64,000 nt of DNA from Halotia branconii CENA392 (GCF_029953635.1 NZ_CP124543.1:1653455-1717454), one strand, 5' to 3'; shown: positions 36,588 through 46,791, counted from the stretch's first letter. Made by a program: numbers and translations. The notes: a model not told the origin generated them from the sequence alone.

Positions 36588-37676
36588 TTAATCGTTAGAC
36601 ATTGATTCTCGCCATTTTTCGTGATTTTCTTTGATTTCTCCATGATGCGATCGCACAAAGTTCCAAGTCCCCCATATCAGCGGTTTTTGTCTTTCTAGAT
36701 GATTGATAAACTGCATAATGGATTGATCTGCTTTGAGTGGAGTTTTCAACTCATACCGAATTGTTTGAAAAATCTTGATATCATCCTGAATAAAGTGGCT
36801 ACCCACAATTTCAGTTAGCTTTAGCACAATTCGATTGTATAGCCAACCTAAAATTCCTTTACGTTTCTTAATTATTGCCCAGGTCTGAGCTTCTGTTTTT
36901 CCTCCTTCGAGGAGACGCATGGCATACATAACATGGATACGCAGAAAATCAACACTAATCGTCACCATGCCAATAGTGCCATACCAATAGCAAATACTAC
37001 AGGTGACAGGACTTTTAGAAAAAGGACGGATCAGTTTAATCAAAAAAGAATCTTCACCACTGTATGTAGTATTGCTAAAAGTAATAGCATTATGATTCAG
37101 TTCCTGTTTCTCAAAAATAATTTCTGATAACATCTTGTGAACTGTACCGAAATGTTGAGCATCAATACCATTAATTGCTACTACATGAGGGTGACAATTC
37201 ATCACCAACCGGGGGCCAAAACTAACATCACAATCTTTATGTTCTAACTCAGGAAAAAACGGTAGAGGTTGTTGCGGAAATTCTCCAGTCCATACCCAAA
37301 TCATGCCGTATTTTTCAGCAGTAGGCCATGTTTTTAACTTTATTGGTAACGGCTCATCTAAACAGGGAATATCAATACATATCCCTTCAGCATCAAACTT
37401 CCAACGATGGAATAAACAGCGTAATTCATTACCTTCAACTTTACCTTCAGCTAAGTGAGCGCCCATGTGTGGACAGTAAGCATCACAAGTAACTACTCTT
37501 CTATCTTTACCACGATAGATTACTAGTTCTCTGCCCAAAAGAGTCATAGGTTTTACTTCACCCACCCGCAGATTTCGAGAAGGTATTACCCAATACCATC
37601 CCTCAATAAAACGCTCTGGGTTATTGAAAGTTTTAGATTTACGGGATGAGATAAAAGTCTGCGAGTTGAAATTCAT
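36588..37676 (-). CDS. Rieske-type non-heme oxygenase
   Basis: 362 residues. The N-terminal Rieske [2Fe-2S] domain has CPHMGAHLAEG and CLFHRWKF, giving the Cys-x-His and Cys-x2-His ligands (about residues 69-90). The catalytic iron site is NGIDAQHFGTVHKM at about residues 169-182, with the Asp bridge. Such enzymes hydroxylate or demethylate aromatic, steroid or chlorophyll-like substrates; this one lacks a clear assignment. No reductase is adjacent; ferredoxin is the likely electron donor. It is divergent from the MerR gene, with a 15-bp palindrome near its start codon. Confidence 0.85.
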   Translation of the reverse strand: MNFNSQTFISSRKSKTFNNPERFIEGWYWVIPSRNLRVGEVKPMTLLGRELVIYRGKDRRVVTCDAYCPHMGAHLAEGKVEGNELRCLFHRWKFDAEGICIDIPCLDEPLPIKLKTWPTAEKYGMIWVWTGEFPQQPLPFFPELEHKDCDVSFGPRLVMNCHPHVVAINGIDAQHFGTVHKMLSEIIFEKQELNHNAITFSNTTYSGEDSFLIKLIRPFSKSPVTCSICYWYGTIGMVTISVDFLRIHVMYAMRLLEGGKTEAQTWAIIKKRKGILGWLYNRIVLKLTEIVGSHFIQDDIKIFQTIRYELKTPLKADQSIMQFINHLERQKPLIWGTWNFVRSHHGEIKENHEKWRESMSND

Positions 37677-37685
37677 TTTTAAGGT

Positions 37686-37700
37686 TTCACTTGAAGTGAA
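37686..37700. promoter_or_regulatory. 15-bp palindrome, candidate operator
   Basis: TTCACTTGAAGTGAA is a perfect palindrome with a single central base, 10 bp upstream of the Rieske gene start and 145 bp from the MerR gene. The half-site form fits a MerR-type operator but no experimental link is known. Confidence 0.4.
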
Positions 37701-37761
37701 GCGGTTGATCTAGAAGTAACATGAGAACTTGATAAAAACAGTTACTTTTAGTACTTAGAGG

Positions 37762-37797
37762 CTAAGATCCCCGACTTCTTAAAAAAGTCAGGGATCT
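37762..37797. repeat. Hairpin repeat between divergent genes
   Basis: AGATCCCCGACTT (37767-37779) pairs with AAGTCAGGGATCT (37785-37797), with an inner loop of A. The sequence resembles a dispersed Nostoc palindrome; it lies between divergent promoters so it is not an ordinary terminator. Confidence 0.65.
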
Positions 37798-37845
37798 TGT
37801 AGTTGACAATATGTAATAATAGTTACGAGACTTGGGAAATCTGCT

Positions 37846-38271
37846 ATGTTAACTCAAAATGAAAAACCGCTTTTAATTGGTCAAGTTACAGATTTGAGTG
37901 GAATCCCTATCAGGACAATTCGCTATTACGAAAGTTTAGGTTTACTCCAGTCTTCAGGACGCACAGAGGGAGGTTTTCGCCAATTTTCGTCTGACGTGAT
38001 AACTAGGTTAGCTTTCATTAAAAGGGCGCAACATTTAGGTCTGAGTTTAGAAGAAATTGGAGAGATTCTTCAAGTTTATGACCAAGGTCAACCTCCATGC
38101 GGTGATATTAAAGAAAAATTAGAAGAAAAGCTTTCACAAATTGATTACCAAATCAATCAACTGCTAACTTTACGGTCTGAAATTGGGGAGTTATTATCTG
38201 GCTGGAAATATATAGATGGCAAACAAGATGATACAATTTGTCCGATTATCCAGCCAAATACTAATTCGTAA
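37846..38271 (+). CDS. MerR-family heavy-metal regulator
   Basis: 141 residues. N-terminal winged helix: LLIGQVTDLSGIPIRTIRYYESLGLL, the classic MerR opening, followed by GRTEGGFRQFSSDVI and the dimerisation helix region QHLGLSLEEIGEILQ. Cysteines in QPPCGD (about residue 85) and TICPII (about residue 132) could bind metal. Its copper-gene neighbours (cupredoxin, CopA, Atx1) make a CueR-like copper sensor plausible. The candidate target is the palindrome upstream of atx1. Confidence 0.88.
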   Translation: MLTQNEKPLLIGQVTDLSGIPIRTIRYYESLGLLQSSGRTEGGFRQFSSDVITRLAFIKRAQHLGLSLEEIGEILQVYDQGQPPCGDIKEKLEEKLSQIDYQINQLLTLRSEIGELLSGWKYIDGKQDDTICPIIQPNTNS

Positions 38272-38329
38272 TTCGTAATTACGCTCACGGACTTGCTATT
38301 TTTGTTTTTTTGACATTTGTGCAAGAGAT

Positions 38330-38839
38330 TTAATCTTTTACTTCCACGATTCCTCGAAACATATTCATGCCACAGGTAAATTGATATTCTCCTGATTTTA
38401 ATGGTGTAAATTCAATTGGAGTAACATTATTGAGAGCTAAATCAGAAGCAATTTGAAAATCAGGTAGCAAAACTTTTTCTAGACAACTGCTGGGATCACG
38501 TCGCCAAAAATTGAGGCGCACAGGTTGACCTGCTTTGACAACTACACGGGCTGGCTGATAACCTCCGTCTACTGTAATTGTCAATTCTTGAATACCCTGA
38601 TTTGCTTGTGCTTGTTGTGCTGGCGATTTACTCAAAAGAAACCACCAAAGTTCCATGCCAATTAATGCTAAACCACCGATCGCCACACCAACTTTTAACG
38701 CCAAAGGTTGCTCAATCCGGCGAAATTGGCTAGTTGATGCTGATGAAGGGGGTGTTGCTGCTAATGCTGTACTCGATGTAGTTCCTAAAAGTAGCCCTAA
38801 ACCAGCCAGGCTTCCCCAAAGCGTTTTTTTGTTGAACAT
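38330..38839 (-). CDS. Membrane-anchored cupredoxin-domain protein
   Basis: 169 residues. Starts MFNKKTLWGSLAGLGLLLGT, a signal-anchor, with a second hydrophobic stretch VGVAIGGLALIGMELWWFLL at about residue 50. The C-terminal cupredoxin domain has VDGGYQPARVVVKAGQPVRL and ends with FTCGMNMFRGIVEV, where Cys, Met and possibly a preceding Cys are copper ligands. It is encoded 19 bp from CopA on the same strand, probably in its operon, and would handle copper outside the inner membrane. Confidence 0.86.
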   Translation of the reverse strand: MFNKKTLWGSLAGLGLLLGTTSSTALAATPPSSASTSQFRRIEQPLALKVGVAIGGLALIGMELWWFLLSKSPAQQAQANQGIQELTITVDGGYQPARVVVKAGQPVRLNFWRRDPSSCLEKVLLPDFQIASDLALNNVTPIEFTPLKSGEYQFTCGMNMFRGIVEVKD

Positions 38840-38858
38840 TGCCTAAACTCCTCTGCAA

Positions 38859-41123
38859 TTATGAGGTGATCTTTGGTTGAAAATTACGTAATCTTAGAGC
38901 ATTAGTCACAACGGAGACTGAAGATAAAGCCATCGCCGCCCCAGCAATAATCGGATTGAGTAACCAACCAAAAATCGGGAAAAGAATGCCCGCTGCTACA
39001 GGAATGCCGATGATGTTGTAAATAAAAGCAAAAAAGAGATTTTGCTGGATATTACGGATAGTGGCACGGCTGAGTTGAATTGCGGTGATAATTCCTTGCA
39101 AGTCTCCAGAAATCAAGGTGATGTCGCTAGCTGCGATCGCTACATCTGTGCCTGTGCCAATAGCAATCCCCACATCTGCCTGGGCTAGTGCTGGGGCATC
39201 ATTAATCCCATCACCCACCATCGCCACAAGAGATTTCTTTAATCCTTCTTGCTGGAGAGATTGAATCATTGCTGCTTTTTGATCTGGTCGAACTTCTGGA
39301 AAAACTCGCTCAATGCCAACTTGTTGAGCGATCGCTTCCGCAGTTTGACGGTTATCACCAGTCAGCATTACTACTTCTAAACCTAACTTCTGCAAAGCTT
39401 TTACTGCTGTGGCTGAGGAAGGTTTGAGCGCATCGGCAATACCCATGACTCCTTCGATTTCTTTATCGACGGCAATCAAAATCACTGTTTTACCAGCGGC
39501 TTCCCAAGTGTCTTTGTATTGCTGGATTGCATCGGTATTAATTCCCAACTCATTCATCCAGCGTTGTGTGCCAATTTGCACAAGTCGATCTGTAACTACG
39601 CCTTGGACACCGCTACCAGCGTTAGCCTCAAAGTTCTTTGCTTGGGTTAAATTCGCTTCTTGAGACTGAGCATACTTCACAACCGCCTCTGCTAGAGGAT
39701 GCTCAGAATTGCGTTCCACTGAAGCAGCCAACTGTAAAAGCTGCATTTCATTGGCTGTACCATTAACAGCTACAAAATCGGTAACTGTGGGTTTGCCTTG
39801 AGTCAAGGTTCCGGTTTTATCCAGCACTATAGTCTGAATTTTGTGCGCTTGTTCTAAACTTTGAGCGCCTTTAATTAAAATGCCATTTTCTGCACCTTTA
39901 CCAGTTCCCACCATCACAGAAGTCGGAGTAGCTAAACCCAAAGCACAAGGACAAGCAATAATTAAGACACCCACTGTTGTAATTGTGGCGAGGGTAAAGT
40001 TACCCATGAAATTAAACCAAATGACAAAAGTAGCGATCGCAATGGCAATAACAACTGGTACAAACCATCCTGTTACTTGATCTGCCAACCGCTGAATTGG
40101 TGCTTTAGAACCTTGTGCTTGTTGCACCAGTTTGACGATTTGCGAGAGAAATGTATCCTTGCCGACTCGTGTTACTCGAAACTGAAAACTGCCAGTTTTG
40201 TTAATCGTTGCCCCAATAACTTCGTCTCCTGGCTGCTTCTTAACTGCTAAACTTTCACCTGTTACCATCGCTTCATCGACTGTCGAAGTGCCTGTAGTCA
40301 CTTTGCCATCTACAGGAATTTTTTCACCAGGACGAACCAAAATCACATCGTTGACTTGAACTTCGGCAATGGGAATATCCATTTCCACACCATCGCGGAT
40401 GACTCTAGCATCTCTAGCTTGTAGTCCAATGAGTTTACGGATGGCTTCAGAAGTTTGTCCTTTAGCACGATTTTCTAATAATCGCCCTAGTAAAATTAAA
40501 GTAACTACAGTTGCGGCAATTTCATAATACACATGAGGCTGCAAGCCTTGAGCAATAAAGAATCCAGGGAAAATAGTCACAAACAACGAATATAGATAAG
40601 CTGCACCTGTACCTAAAGCAATTAATGTATCCATCGTCGCCGCACGACGTTTAAAAGCTTTCCAGCCATTTTGGTAAAAAGCACCACCACACCAAAATTG
40701 CACAGGTGTTGTCAACACTAACTGCACCCAAGGATTATGCAAAAAAGCTGGAATTAGAGGCAAACTCAGACCAGTCATCATCGGTAGTGACCCTAGCATC
40801 AGCACAACACTAATTACAGCCCCTACTACAACTTTTAGGGTAAGTTGACGCTGTTCTGCTAGCCTACTCGCCTGTTCAACATCATCTTCCCCCGATCGCA
40901 TTTCTTCTTGGAGTACAGAAGATGAGTATCCCGCAGCATCAATGGCGGCTTGAATTTTTGTTAAGTTAGTTCGCTGTTGATCGTAACTGATGGTGGCTTG
41001 CTCTGCTCCGAAGTTAACATTGGATTCAATTACTCCTGGAACCGAGTTAATTGCTTGTTCAATATTGTTAGCGCAAGAGGCGCAACTCATCCCTCGAAGT
41101 TTAAGTGTGAGATTATCCATCAT
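38859..41123 (-). CDS. copA: Copper-exporting P1B-type ATPase
   Basis: 754 residues. Seen: an N-terminal heavy-metal-binding domain with [12 protein letters not shown] at residues 12-24, eight membrane helices expected, the actuator TGES, the P1B ion channel [13 protein letters not shown], phosphorylation [11 protein letters not shown], the ATP-binding [10 protein letters not shown], and the hinge [18 protein letters not shown] plus a CxxC head indicates Cu(I). Cyanobacteria have CtaA and PacS as well as CopA, so whether it acts at the plasma membrane or thylakoid cannot be decided. It follows the MITE spacer at 41209. Confidence 0.95.
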   Translation of the reverse strand: MMDNLTLKLRGMSCASCANNIEQAINSVPGVIESNVNFGAEQATISYDQQRTNLTKIQAAIDAAGYSSSVLQEEMRSGEDDVEQASRLAEQRQLTLKVVVGAVISVVLMLGSLPMMTGLSLPLIPAFLHNPWVQLVLTTPVQFWCGGAFYQNGWKAFKRRAATMDTLIALGTGAAYLYSLFVTIFPGFFIAQGLQPHVYYEIAATVVTLILLGRLLENRAKGQTSEAIRKLIGLQARDARVIRDGVEMDIPIAEVQVNDVILVRPGEKIPVDGKVTTGTSTVDEAMVTGESLAVKKQPGDEVIGATINKTGSFQFRVTRVGKDTFLSQIVKLVQQAQGSKAPIQRLADQVTGWFVPVVIAIAIATFVIWFNFMGNFTLATITTVGVLIIACPCALGLATPTSVMVGTGKGAENGILIKGAQSLEQAHKIQTIVLDKTGTLTQGKPTVTDFVAVNGTANEMQLLQLAASVERNSEHPLAEAVVKYAQSQEANLTQAKNFEANAGSGVQGVVTDRLVQIGTQRWMNELGINTDAIQQYKDTWEAAGKTVILIAVDKEIEGVMGIADALKPSSATAVKALQKLGLEVVMLTGDNRQTAEAIAQQVGIERVFPEVRPDQKAAMIQSLQQEGLKKSLVAMVGDGINDAPALAQADVGIAIGTGTDVAIAASDITLISGDLQGIITAIQLSRATIRNIQQNLFFAFIYNIIGIPVAAGILFPIFGWLLNPIIAGAAMALSSVSVVTNALRLRNFQPKITS

Positions 41124-41208
41124 CGGTGAACCCCTGTAACTGATTGAGAAAAGAAATCAATTTACCAAATAAGGCAAAAGTAAAAAGTAAAAAGGCAAAA
41201 GAAAGAAT

Positions 41209-41392
41209 CAGGACTTACGCAATAACTCTCTGAAACTCCTATTCCTCTGCGTCGCGCCAGTTGCTACAAGTCGGGGAACCCGCCCAACGCACTGGCTTCT
41301 CTGTGTCGCGCCAGTTGCTACAAGTCAGGGAACCCGCCCAACGCACTGGCTTCTCTGCGGTTAGATTTTCCGTTACCTGTGCGTAAGTCCTG
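41209..41392. mobile_element. MITE, 184 bp, with tandem internal duplication
   Basis: The ends CAGGACTTACGCA and TGCGTAAGTCCTG are perfect 13-bp inverted repeats. The direct repeat AGAAT flanks it (41204-41208, 41393-41397). Inside, a 54-bp unit (starting GTCGCGCCAGTTGCTACAAG) is repeated twice (41251-41304, 41305-41358). No coding capacity. Related sequence appears inside the sensor kinase gene at about 46270-46310. Confidence 0.85.
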
Positions 41393-41439
41393 AGAATAAG
41401 AAAAATAGTTAAAAGCTCGTAAACTTAAACTACGCCCTT

Positions 41440-41643
41440 CTCCTGTCAAAGACACTGCGCGCTAAGCGTAGCTTATGCCGTAGGCTTTACGACTGCGCCC
41501 TTTGGCTTGCTTCAACTGCCGCGTAGTCGAAACTCAGCAACCAACGCTCAGGCTAAACTCAGTACAAGTCAGTGCATCGCTGACAACTGACAACTGATCA
41601 CTGACACGAAATCCCGCCCCTTCCAGGGGTGGGATGAGCTTAA
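41440..41643. repeat. Dispersed repeat cluster upstream of copA / downstream of atx1
   Basis: It includes the 44-bp sequence identical to 5680-5723 (here 41525-41568), GACACTGCGCGCTAAGCGTA-like repeats, and the 45-bp hairpin repeat at 41599-41643, the inverted twin of 22272-22316. Confidence 0.8.
41599..41643 (-). terminator. 45-bp hairpin repeat, possible terminator of atx1
   Basis: The hairpin ATCCCGCCCC / GGGGTGGGAT sits 4 bp after the atx1 stop codon. On the minus strand the hairpin is followed by TTTCGTGT. As it is an exact copy of a repeat elsewhere its terminator role is inferred only from position. Confidence 0.5.
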
Positions 41644-41646
41644 AAA

Positions 41647-41841
41647 TTAAGTTGCTGGATAACCAGCAGCAGCTAATGCATCCTTGATTGCTGTTGCTGA
41701 AGCTTGAGTATCTACACTTACAAGCTTGGTTGTCGGATCAGCTTGAATGATCGCACTAGCATCAATTGTCTTCACTGCATTAGTAATGTTGTTGGCACAA
41801 GCAGAACAAGCCATGTTGGGAACTGTGAGTTGGAGTGTCAT
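41647..41841 (-). CDS. Small copper chaperone (Atx1/CopZ-like HMA protein)
   Basis: 64 residues from ATG at 41841; a longer frame to 41895 runs into the operator region and lacks support. Seen: MTLQLTVPNMACSACANNIT, with the Cu(I)-binding Met-x-Cys-x-x-Cys motif, and the ferredoxin-like fold pattern ending LAAAGYPAT. It passes Cu(I) to P-type ATPases such as the neighbouring CopA. A MerR-type operator and promoter lie upstream. Confidence 0.92.
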   Translation of the reverse strand: MTLQLTVPNMACSACANNITNAVKTIDASAIIQADPTTKLVSVDTQASATAIKDALAAAGYPAT

Positions 41842-42168
41842 AGATTTACGTCCGATAAATGTCAGCAGTTGGCGATTTGATAATAACTCCAGCAAATTTG
41901 GGAATCTGTGGCTGAGAAGACTTATACGCCATCGCAGACATTTATTCCTGCTGGAAGTCGTCTTAAGTTTTATCCTAATCTCTCTAGTTAACTAGAGAGT
42001 CTATTAATATTTACAAATCTTAAACTAAATTTTAAATCTGGCGATCGCATCATCAATAACCGTGTATTTAGTGAGAAAATAACCAGAAAAAAGCGATCGC
42101 GTCCAACAATGCTATCAAGAGTTGAACTGCCTACGAAATTTGGTAGTGCTGAGTAATTAAAGAAGAGT
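41842..42168. other. Spacer upstream of atx1
   Basis: 327 bp with no gene; it contains the operator described separately, two HIP1 sites near 42045 and 42095, and otherwise unremarkable AT-rich sequence. Confidence 0.5.
41972..42003 (-). promoter_or_regulatory. MerR-type operator and promoter upstream of atx1
   Basis: The perfect 20-bp palindrome CTCTCTAGTTAACTAGAGAG occupies 41980-41999. On the minus strand it lies between a TAGACT -35 box (41998-42003) and a TAGGAT -10 box (41972-41977), a 20-bp spacer, the stretched form used by MerR regulators. The gene start is about 130 bp further on. The regulator is inferred to be the MerR protein at 37846. Confidence 0.65.
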
Positions 42169-42867
42169 TCAAACTAACTCTACTGAAGCAGTGCCGAAGC
42201 GATAGCCTTTACCATAGACTGTGTGAATCAGTGGAGTTTCACTACCTACCTCAATCTTGCGACGTAGTAGGCGAATTAATGCTGCTATTACATTGCTACT
42301 TGGTTGCTCGCCATCATGCCACAGATTTTGCATAATTTGGGCGTGAGTCAAAAGCTGTCCAGTGTGTTCCATAAAATATTGTAATAACTGGCTTTCCTTT
42401 TGAGATAGTTCAATGATCCGTCCTTGGCGATAAGCTATTTGGTTTTCGTAATCAAGTTCTAAGTCAGCTACAGTTAAATGTCCTGTTGGAGTACTGTATA
42501 CCTCCACACCAGAACGCCGTAATAACGCACGGACTCTAGCTAGTAACTCTCGCAGTTCAAAAGGTTTAACTAAATAGTCATCTGCACCAGCATCTAAACC
42601 TTCTACACGGTCATCTAAAGTATCTTTAGCTGTGAGAAACAACACAGGAGTAGCTTTACCTTGGCGACGTAATTCTTGGCAAATTTCCAATCCTGTTTTT
42701 CCTGGTAGCATCCAATCTAGAATTAGTAGGTCATAACTGCCTACTTGGACAAGCTCACTGCCACTTGTACCATCATAAGCGGCATCTACAATGTAACCCT
42801 CACGAGTTAACACACGACTCAAAGGGTTAGTTAATTCAACTTCATCATCAACTAATAAAATTCTCAT
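42169..42867 (-). CDS. rppA: OmpR-type response regulator, RppA-like
   Basis: 232 residues from ATG at 42867, chosen because MRILLVDDEVEL is the usual start. Receiver domain with the Asp in LLILDWMLPGKTGLEICQ (about residue 51), KPFELREL with the conserved Lys, then a winged-helix DNA-binding domain ending with HTVYGKGYRF. Sequence resembles RppA, which in cyanobacteria responds to redox or metals. The expected kinase RppB is not adjacent here. It is divergent from hisG. Confidence 0.85.
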   Translation of the reverse strand: MRILLVDDEVELTNPLSRVLTREGYIVDAAYDGTSGSELVQVGSYDLLILDWMLPGKTGLEICQELRRQGKATPVLFLTAKDTLDDRVEGLDAGADDYLVKPFELRELLARVRALLRRSGVEVYSTPTGHLTVADLELDYENQIAYRQGRIIELSQKESQLLQYFMEHTGQLLTHAQIMQNLWHDGEQPSSNVIAALIRLLRRKIEVGSETPLIHTVYGKGYRFGTASVELV

Positions 42868-42990
42868 GCTGCTTGTGGTAAGCAATCGAGATATTCTCAA
42901 TATAAATGAACTGCTAAGACAAAGACACTTGCATTTATGGGTTTTTCCGATTGAGCAAAGTGTCCATAGCTAAGGATACCAAGAAAAATA

Positions 42991-43635
42991 ATGCTAACTG
43001 TTGCGTTACCAAAAGGGGAACTACTTAAAAATAGCATCCGCCTACTGCAATCTGTAGGATTGGATTTTAGTGCTTTTTTAGATTCAACAAATCGCCAACT
43101 GCAAATTACTGATGCTAGTGGGCAAGCTAAAGGCTTACTGGTACGAGGACAAGATGTACCTGTGTATGTAGAATACGGTCAGGCACAACTGGGTATTATC
43201 GGTTACGATGTACTGCGAGAGAAAAAGCCGCAAGTTGCACATTTAGTTGATTTGCAATTTGGGTACTGTCGCATGTCAGTAGCAGTCAAAGCATCTAGTG
43301 CTTATAAATCGCCTTTAGATTTGCCAGCTCATGGTAGAGTAGCCTCTAAATATGTCAATTGCGCTCGTGAATATTTTCACAGTCTAGATTTACCTGTAGA
43401 AATAGTTCCGTTGTATGGTTCAGTAGAACTAGGGCCGATTACAGGAATGTCAGAGGCGATCGTGGATTTGGTTTCTACAGGGCGAACTTTGCGCGAAAAT
43501 GGCTTAATTGAGATTACAACTTTGTATGAAAGTACAGCACGATTAATTGCCCATCCTCTCAGTTATCGCCTGAATATGGGTAATCTCAGCGATTTAATAG
43601 AGAAACTGCGAAAAACAGTTTTAATACCGATTTAA
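42991..43635 (+). CDS. hisG: ATP phosphoribosyltransferase, short form
   Basis: 214 residues, the short HisG form which needs the regulatory subunit HisZ. It starts histidine synthesis by joining ATP and PRPP. Seen: [20 protein letters not shown], the [21 protein letters not shown] strand-loop and the PRPP-binding [18 protein letters not shown]. It lacks the C-terminal regulatory domain, as expected. No other his genes nearby. Confidence 0.95.
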   Translation: MLTVALPKGELLKNSIRLLQSVGLDFSAFLDSTNRQLQITDASGQAKGLLVRGQDVPVYVEYGQAQLGIIGYDVLREKKPQVAHLVDLQFGYCRMSVAVKASSAYKSPLDLPAHGRVASKYVNCAREYFHSLDLPVEIVPLYGSVELGPITGMSEAIVDLVSTGRTLRENGLIEITTLYESTARLIAHPLSYRLNMGNLSDLIEKLRKTVLIPI

Positions 43636-43653
43636 CCTTGTTAAAAATATCTC

Positions 43654-43680
43654 AAGAATCATGGGTCTGCCATGATTCTT
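43654..43680 (+). terminator. Intrinsic terminator after hisG
   Basis: AAGAATCATGG (43654-43664) pairs with CCATGATTCTT (43670-43680) over a 5-base loop, 18 bp after the stop codon. Confidence 0.75.
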
Positions 43681-43893
43681 GTCTGAAATAATAGTAAACA
43701 ACTTTTTGATTCAAAGGAGCTAATTAATTTGTTTACACTATAATTGTCCTTATAGCAAAAATTCGGTACTTGCTTAATAAAATTTCAATTTTTTTTTAAA
43801 TCTATAAATAACAAGATAATTAATCTTTAATTAGATTAATCATCCAAAATACTTACTAAATTTTTTTAACAACTTTTTAATACAAATAAATTA

Positions 43894-46650
43894 ATGGAAT
43901 TTGAATTTAATAACGAAGAGGTGAGACTTGCAGCTTTGCGCCAGTATCAGATACTTGATACTGAACCCGAAAAAGCTTATGACGATATTGCCCAGTTAGC
44001 TGCCTTTATTTGCGGTACACCCATAGCCTTGGTAAATTTTCTTGATGAAAATCGTCAGTGGTTTAAGGCAAAAATAGGGCTGGATGTCCCAGAAATGCCC
44101 CGTAGTGTAGGTTTATCTTACCTTTGCCAAGAGCGAAGAGATATCGTTATAGTTCCAGATACGTGGGCTGACAAAAAGTTAGCCATAAATCCAGCAGTAA
44201 CTGACTATCCGTATATACGATTTTATGCCGGAGTACCATTAATCACTCCTCAAGGAGATATGTTAGGAACTCTCTGCGTAATTGACCATATTCCGCGAGA
44301 ATTAAACCAAAAACAAATAGATGCACTGCTAGCTTTGAGCCGTCAGGTTATTAGTCAACTAGAGCTAAGGCGAAATTTAGCTGAAGTATGTCATGTTTCT
44401 GCGGAACAAAAACAAACAGAAGCACTGCTACAACGCAGTCAGCAAGAACTAAGAGACTTTGTAGACAATGCTACTGTAGGAATGCACTGGGTACAAGCAG
44501 ATGGCACAATTGCTTGGGCAAACAAAGCAGAATTAGATCTTTTAGGCTACACACCTTCTGAGTATATCGGGCATTCAATTACTGAGTTTCATGTTGATCC
44601 AGATGTGATCGATGATATTCTGCAAAGGTTGAACAGAAATGAGATATTACAAAATTATGAGGCTCGGCTGCGATGTAAGGATGGCTCAATTCGCTATGTT
44701 TCGATTAACTCGAACGTATTTTGGGAAGATGGTAAATTTATTCATACGCGGTGTTTTACCCGAGACATTACTGAGCGTAGACAAGTAGAAATTGCTTTAA
44801 AAGAAAGCGAACAACAATTAAAGTTAGCTTTTCAGGCTGCTAAACTTGGCTCTTGGCAACTAGCTTTACAAACAGGAGAGTTATCTATATCTAATCAGTG
44901 CAAAGAAAACTTTGGCTTGTCTTTAGAAGCGGCATATTCATATAATGATTTACTGGCATGTATTTATCCTGACGATCGCTCCTACATGCAAGATTCAGTT
45001 AAACAAGCTCTTAAGAATAAGTGTGATTATGAAGCAGAATACCGCAGTATCTGGTCTGATGGTAGTATTCATTGGATATTAGCTAGAGGCCGAGGAATTT
45101 ATTCCCCTGATGGTAATCCTACCCGCATGATTGGTGTAACAATGGATATCACCGATCGCAAGAGTGCAGAAGAGGAATTAAAACGGCAAAACCTGCGATC
45201 GCAATTATTCGCAGAAATTACTCTGAAAATTCGTGAATCTTTACAACTCGAAGAAGTTCTGCAAACCACAGTCACAGAGGTACAAGAACTACTTCAAGCT
45301 GACCGAGTTTTAATTTTTCGACTCCAAGCTGATGGTTCAGGAACAGTCGTACAAGAGGCAGTGCTACCTAGTTGGCCTGTAGTTCTAGGACAAAATATTC
45401 TCGACCCCTGTTTTCGGCAAGATTATATAAAAAAATACCGTCAAGGAAGAGTCAGTGCCATTGTAGATATTAAACAAGCTGATATCCAAGACTGTCATCG
45501 AGAATTTCTTCAGCAGTTTGGTGTCAAGGCTAATTTAGTAGTACCAATTCTTGTAGGGGAAGGTATTTGGGGCTTGCTAATTGCCCATCAATGTGCATCA
45601 CCCCGGCATTGGAGCAACTTTGAACTAGAACTATTGCAACAGCTAGCAAACCAAATTGGTATTGCTTTATCTCAAGCACAATTATTAGAACGAGAAACTT
45701 GTCAACGCCAAGAACTAGCTCGGTCTAATGCCGAATTGGAACAATTTGCTTATGTCGCTTCCCATGATTTGCAAGAGCCGTTGCGAATGGTAACTAGTTA
45801 TTTGCAGCTATTAGAGCGCAAATACAAAAGTCAGCTAGACAAAAATGCAGAACAGTTTATCAGCTACGCTGTGGACGGGGCGCGGCGGATGCAGTCTCTA
45901 ATTAACGATTTGTTGAATTATTCCCGTGTTAGTACCCGTGGACAACCCTTCGAGCAAGTCGATTGTACAGCGGTTTTTGAACGGGCGATCGCTAATCTGA
46001 AATTTGCTATTGAACAGAGTGAAGCAATCATCACCCACGATCCTTTACCTGTAGTCATGGCCGATCCTACCCAACTGACACAGGTATTTCAAAATCTCAT
46101 CAGTAATGCAATTAAATTTCGTCAAGAATTGCCACCACAAATTCATATTAAAGCAATAAGAAAAATAAAAGAAGAAGAGCAAGAAAATAAAAAACTTTAC
46201 CCACAAGGAGATAAAGTTTTCGGGCATAGGCAACAGGGAATGGGGCATGGGGAAGAATTTACCAATGATGCCAGTTGCCTTACGTCGGAAAACCCGCCCA
46301 CGGCACTGACTCCCCTATGCCCTATGTCCCAAGCGGCGGGAGGAGCAACCTCGACCATCCATGAAGGAATGGAGTTTCCCACCGCTTTCAATGAATGGTT
46401 GTTCTCAGTGAGCGATAATGGAATTGGTATAGAAAGCCAATATGCAGAACGTATTTTTGTGATTTTTCAACGTTTACACGGTAGAAGTAAGTACTCAGGC
46501 ACTGGAATTGGCTTGGCAATTTGTAAGAAAATTGTAGAACGCCACGGCGGTCGTATCTGGGTCGAGTCGAAACAGGGTCAAGGCTCAACTTTTTACTTCA
46601 CTATTTCAGATCAAGCAGGTCAAACTACTTTACAAGGGATTTGTAATTAG
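43894..46650 (+). CDS. Sensor histidine kinase (GAF-PAS-PAS-GAF-HisKA-HATPase)
   Basis: 918 residues, soluble. Domains in order: GAF (about 20-165, ends GTLCVID), PAS (about 180-300), PAS/PAC (about 305-430, TMDITDRK), GAF (about 440-600), HisKA with phospho-acceptor His in [11 protein letters not shown] (about 625), and HATPase with N-box [12 protein letters not shown]1 DNGIGIE and [12 protein letters not shown] near the end. A 75-80 residue stretch between N and G1 boxes (about 756-836) is encoded by intergenic-type repeat DNA. Followed by a single-receiver gene and a hybrid kinase. The signal sensed is unknown. Confidence 0.9.
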   Translation: MEFEFNNEEVRLAALRQYQILDTEPEKAYDDIAQLAAFICGTPIALVNFLDENRQWFKAKIGLDVPEMPRSVGLSYLCQERRDIVIVPDTWADKKLAINPAVTDYPYIRFYAGVPLITPQGDMLGTLCVIDHIPRELNQKQIDALLALSRQVISQLELRRNLAEVCHVSAEQKQTEALLQRSQQELRDFVDNATVGMHWVQADGTIAWANKAELDLLGYTPSEYIGHSITEFHVDPDVIDDILQRLNRNEILQNYEARLRCKDGSIRYVSINSNVFWEDGKFIHTRCFTRDITERRQVEIALKESEQQLKLAFQAAKLGSWQLALQTGELSISNQCKENFGLSLEAAYSYNDLLACIYPDDRSYMQDSVKQALKNKCDYEAEYRSIWSDGSIHWILARGRGIYSPDGNPTRMIGVTMDITDRKSAEEELKRQNLRSQLFAEITLKIRESLQLEEVLQTTVTEVQELLQADRVLIFRLQADGSGTVVQEAVLPSWPVVLGQNILDPCFRQDYIKKYRQGRVSAIVDIKQADIQDCHREFLQQFGVKANLVVPILVGEGIWGLLIAHQCASPRHWSNFELELLQQLANQIGIALSQAQLLERETCQRQELARSNAELEQFAYVASHDLQEPLRMVTSYLQLLERKYKSQLDKNAEQFISYAVDGARRMQSLINDLLNYSRVSTRGQPFEQVDCTAVFERAIANLKFAIEQSEAIITHDPLPVVMADPTQLTQVFQNLISNAIKFRQELPPQIHIKAIRKIKEEEQENKKLYPQGDKVFGHRQQGMGHGEEFTNDASCLTSENPPTALTPLCPMSQAAGGATSTIHEGMEFPTAFNEWLFSVSDNGIGIESQYAERIFVIFQRLHGRSKYSGTGIGLAICKKIVERHGGRIWVESKQGQGSTFYFTISDQAGQTTLQGICN
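46160..46400. repeat. Repeat-derived in-frame insertion in kinase gene
   Basis: It contains GGGAATGGGGCATGGGG-like repeats and a segment CCAGTTGCCTTACGTCGG followed by CCCGCCCACGGCACTG, similar to the unit in the MITE at 41251. The encoded low-complexity stretch replaces the short ATP-lid loop. Confidence 0.65.
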
Positions 46651-46791
46651 AAACTTCCAAGCAGGTAAGCCAGACCCGCGAAACAGTATGCTGGACTCAC
46701 CATAAAAAATGCCTAAAATTCTCCCAAAAAGCTAATTACGAATTAAAAATATCCAGTCCGGTTAACAATAGTGAATAATACATCAGCAATT

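Noticed and set aside
42169-42867. Complete Rpp two-component system
   Set aside because: Only the RppA-like regulator is here; the kinase pair at 53-55 kb has its own regulator.
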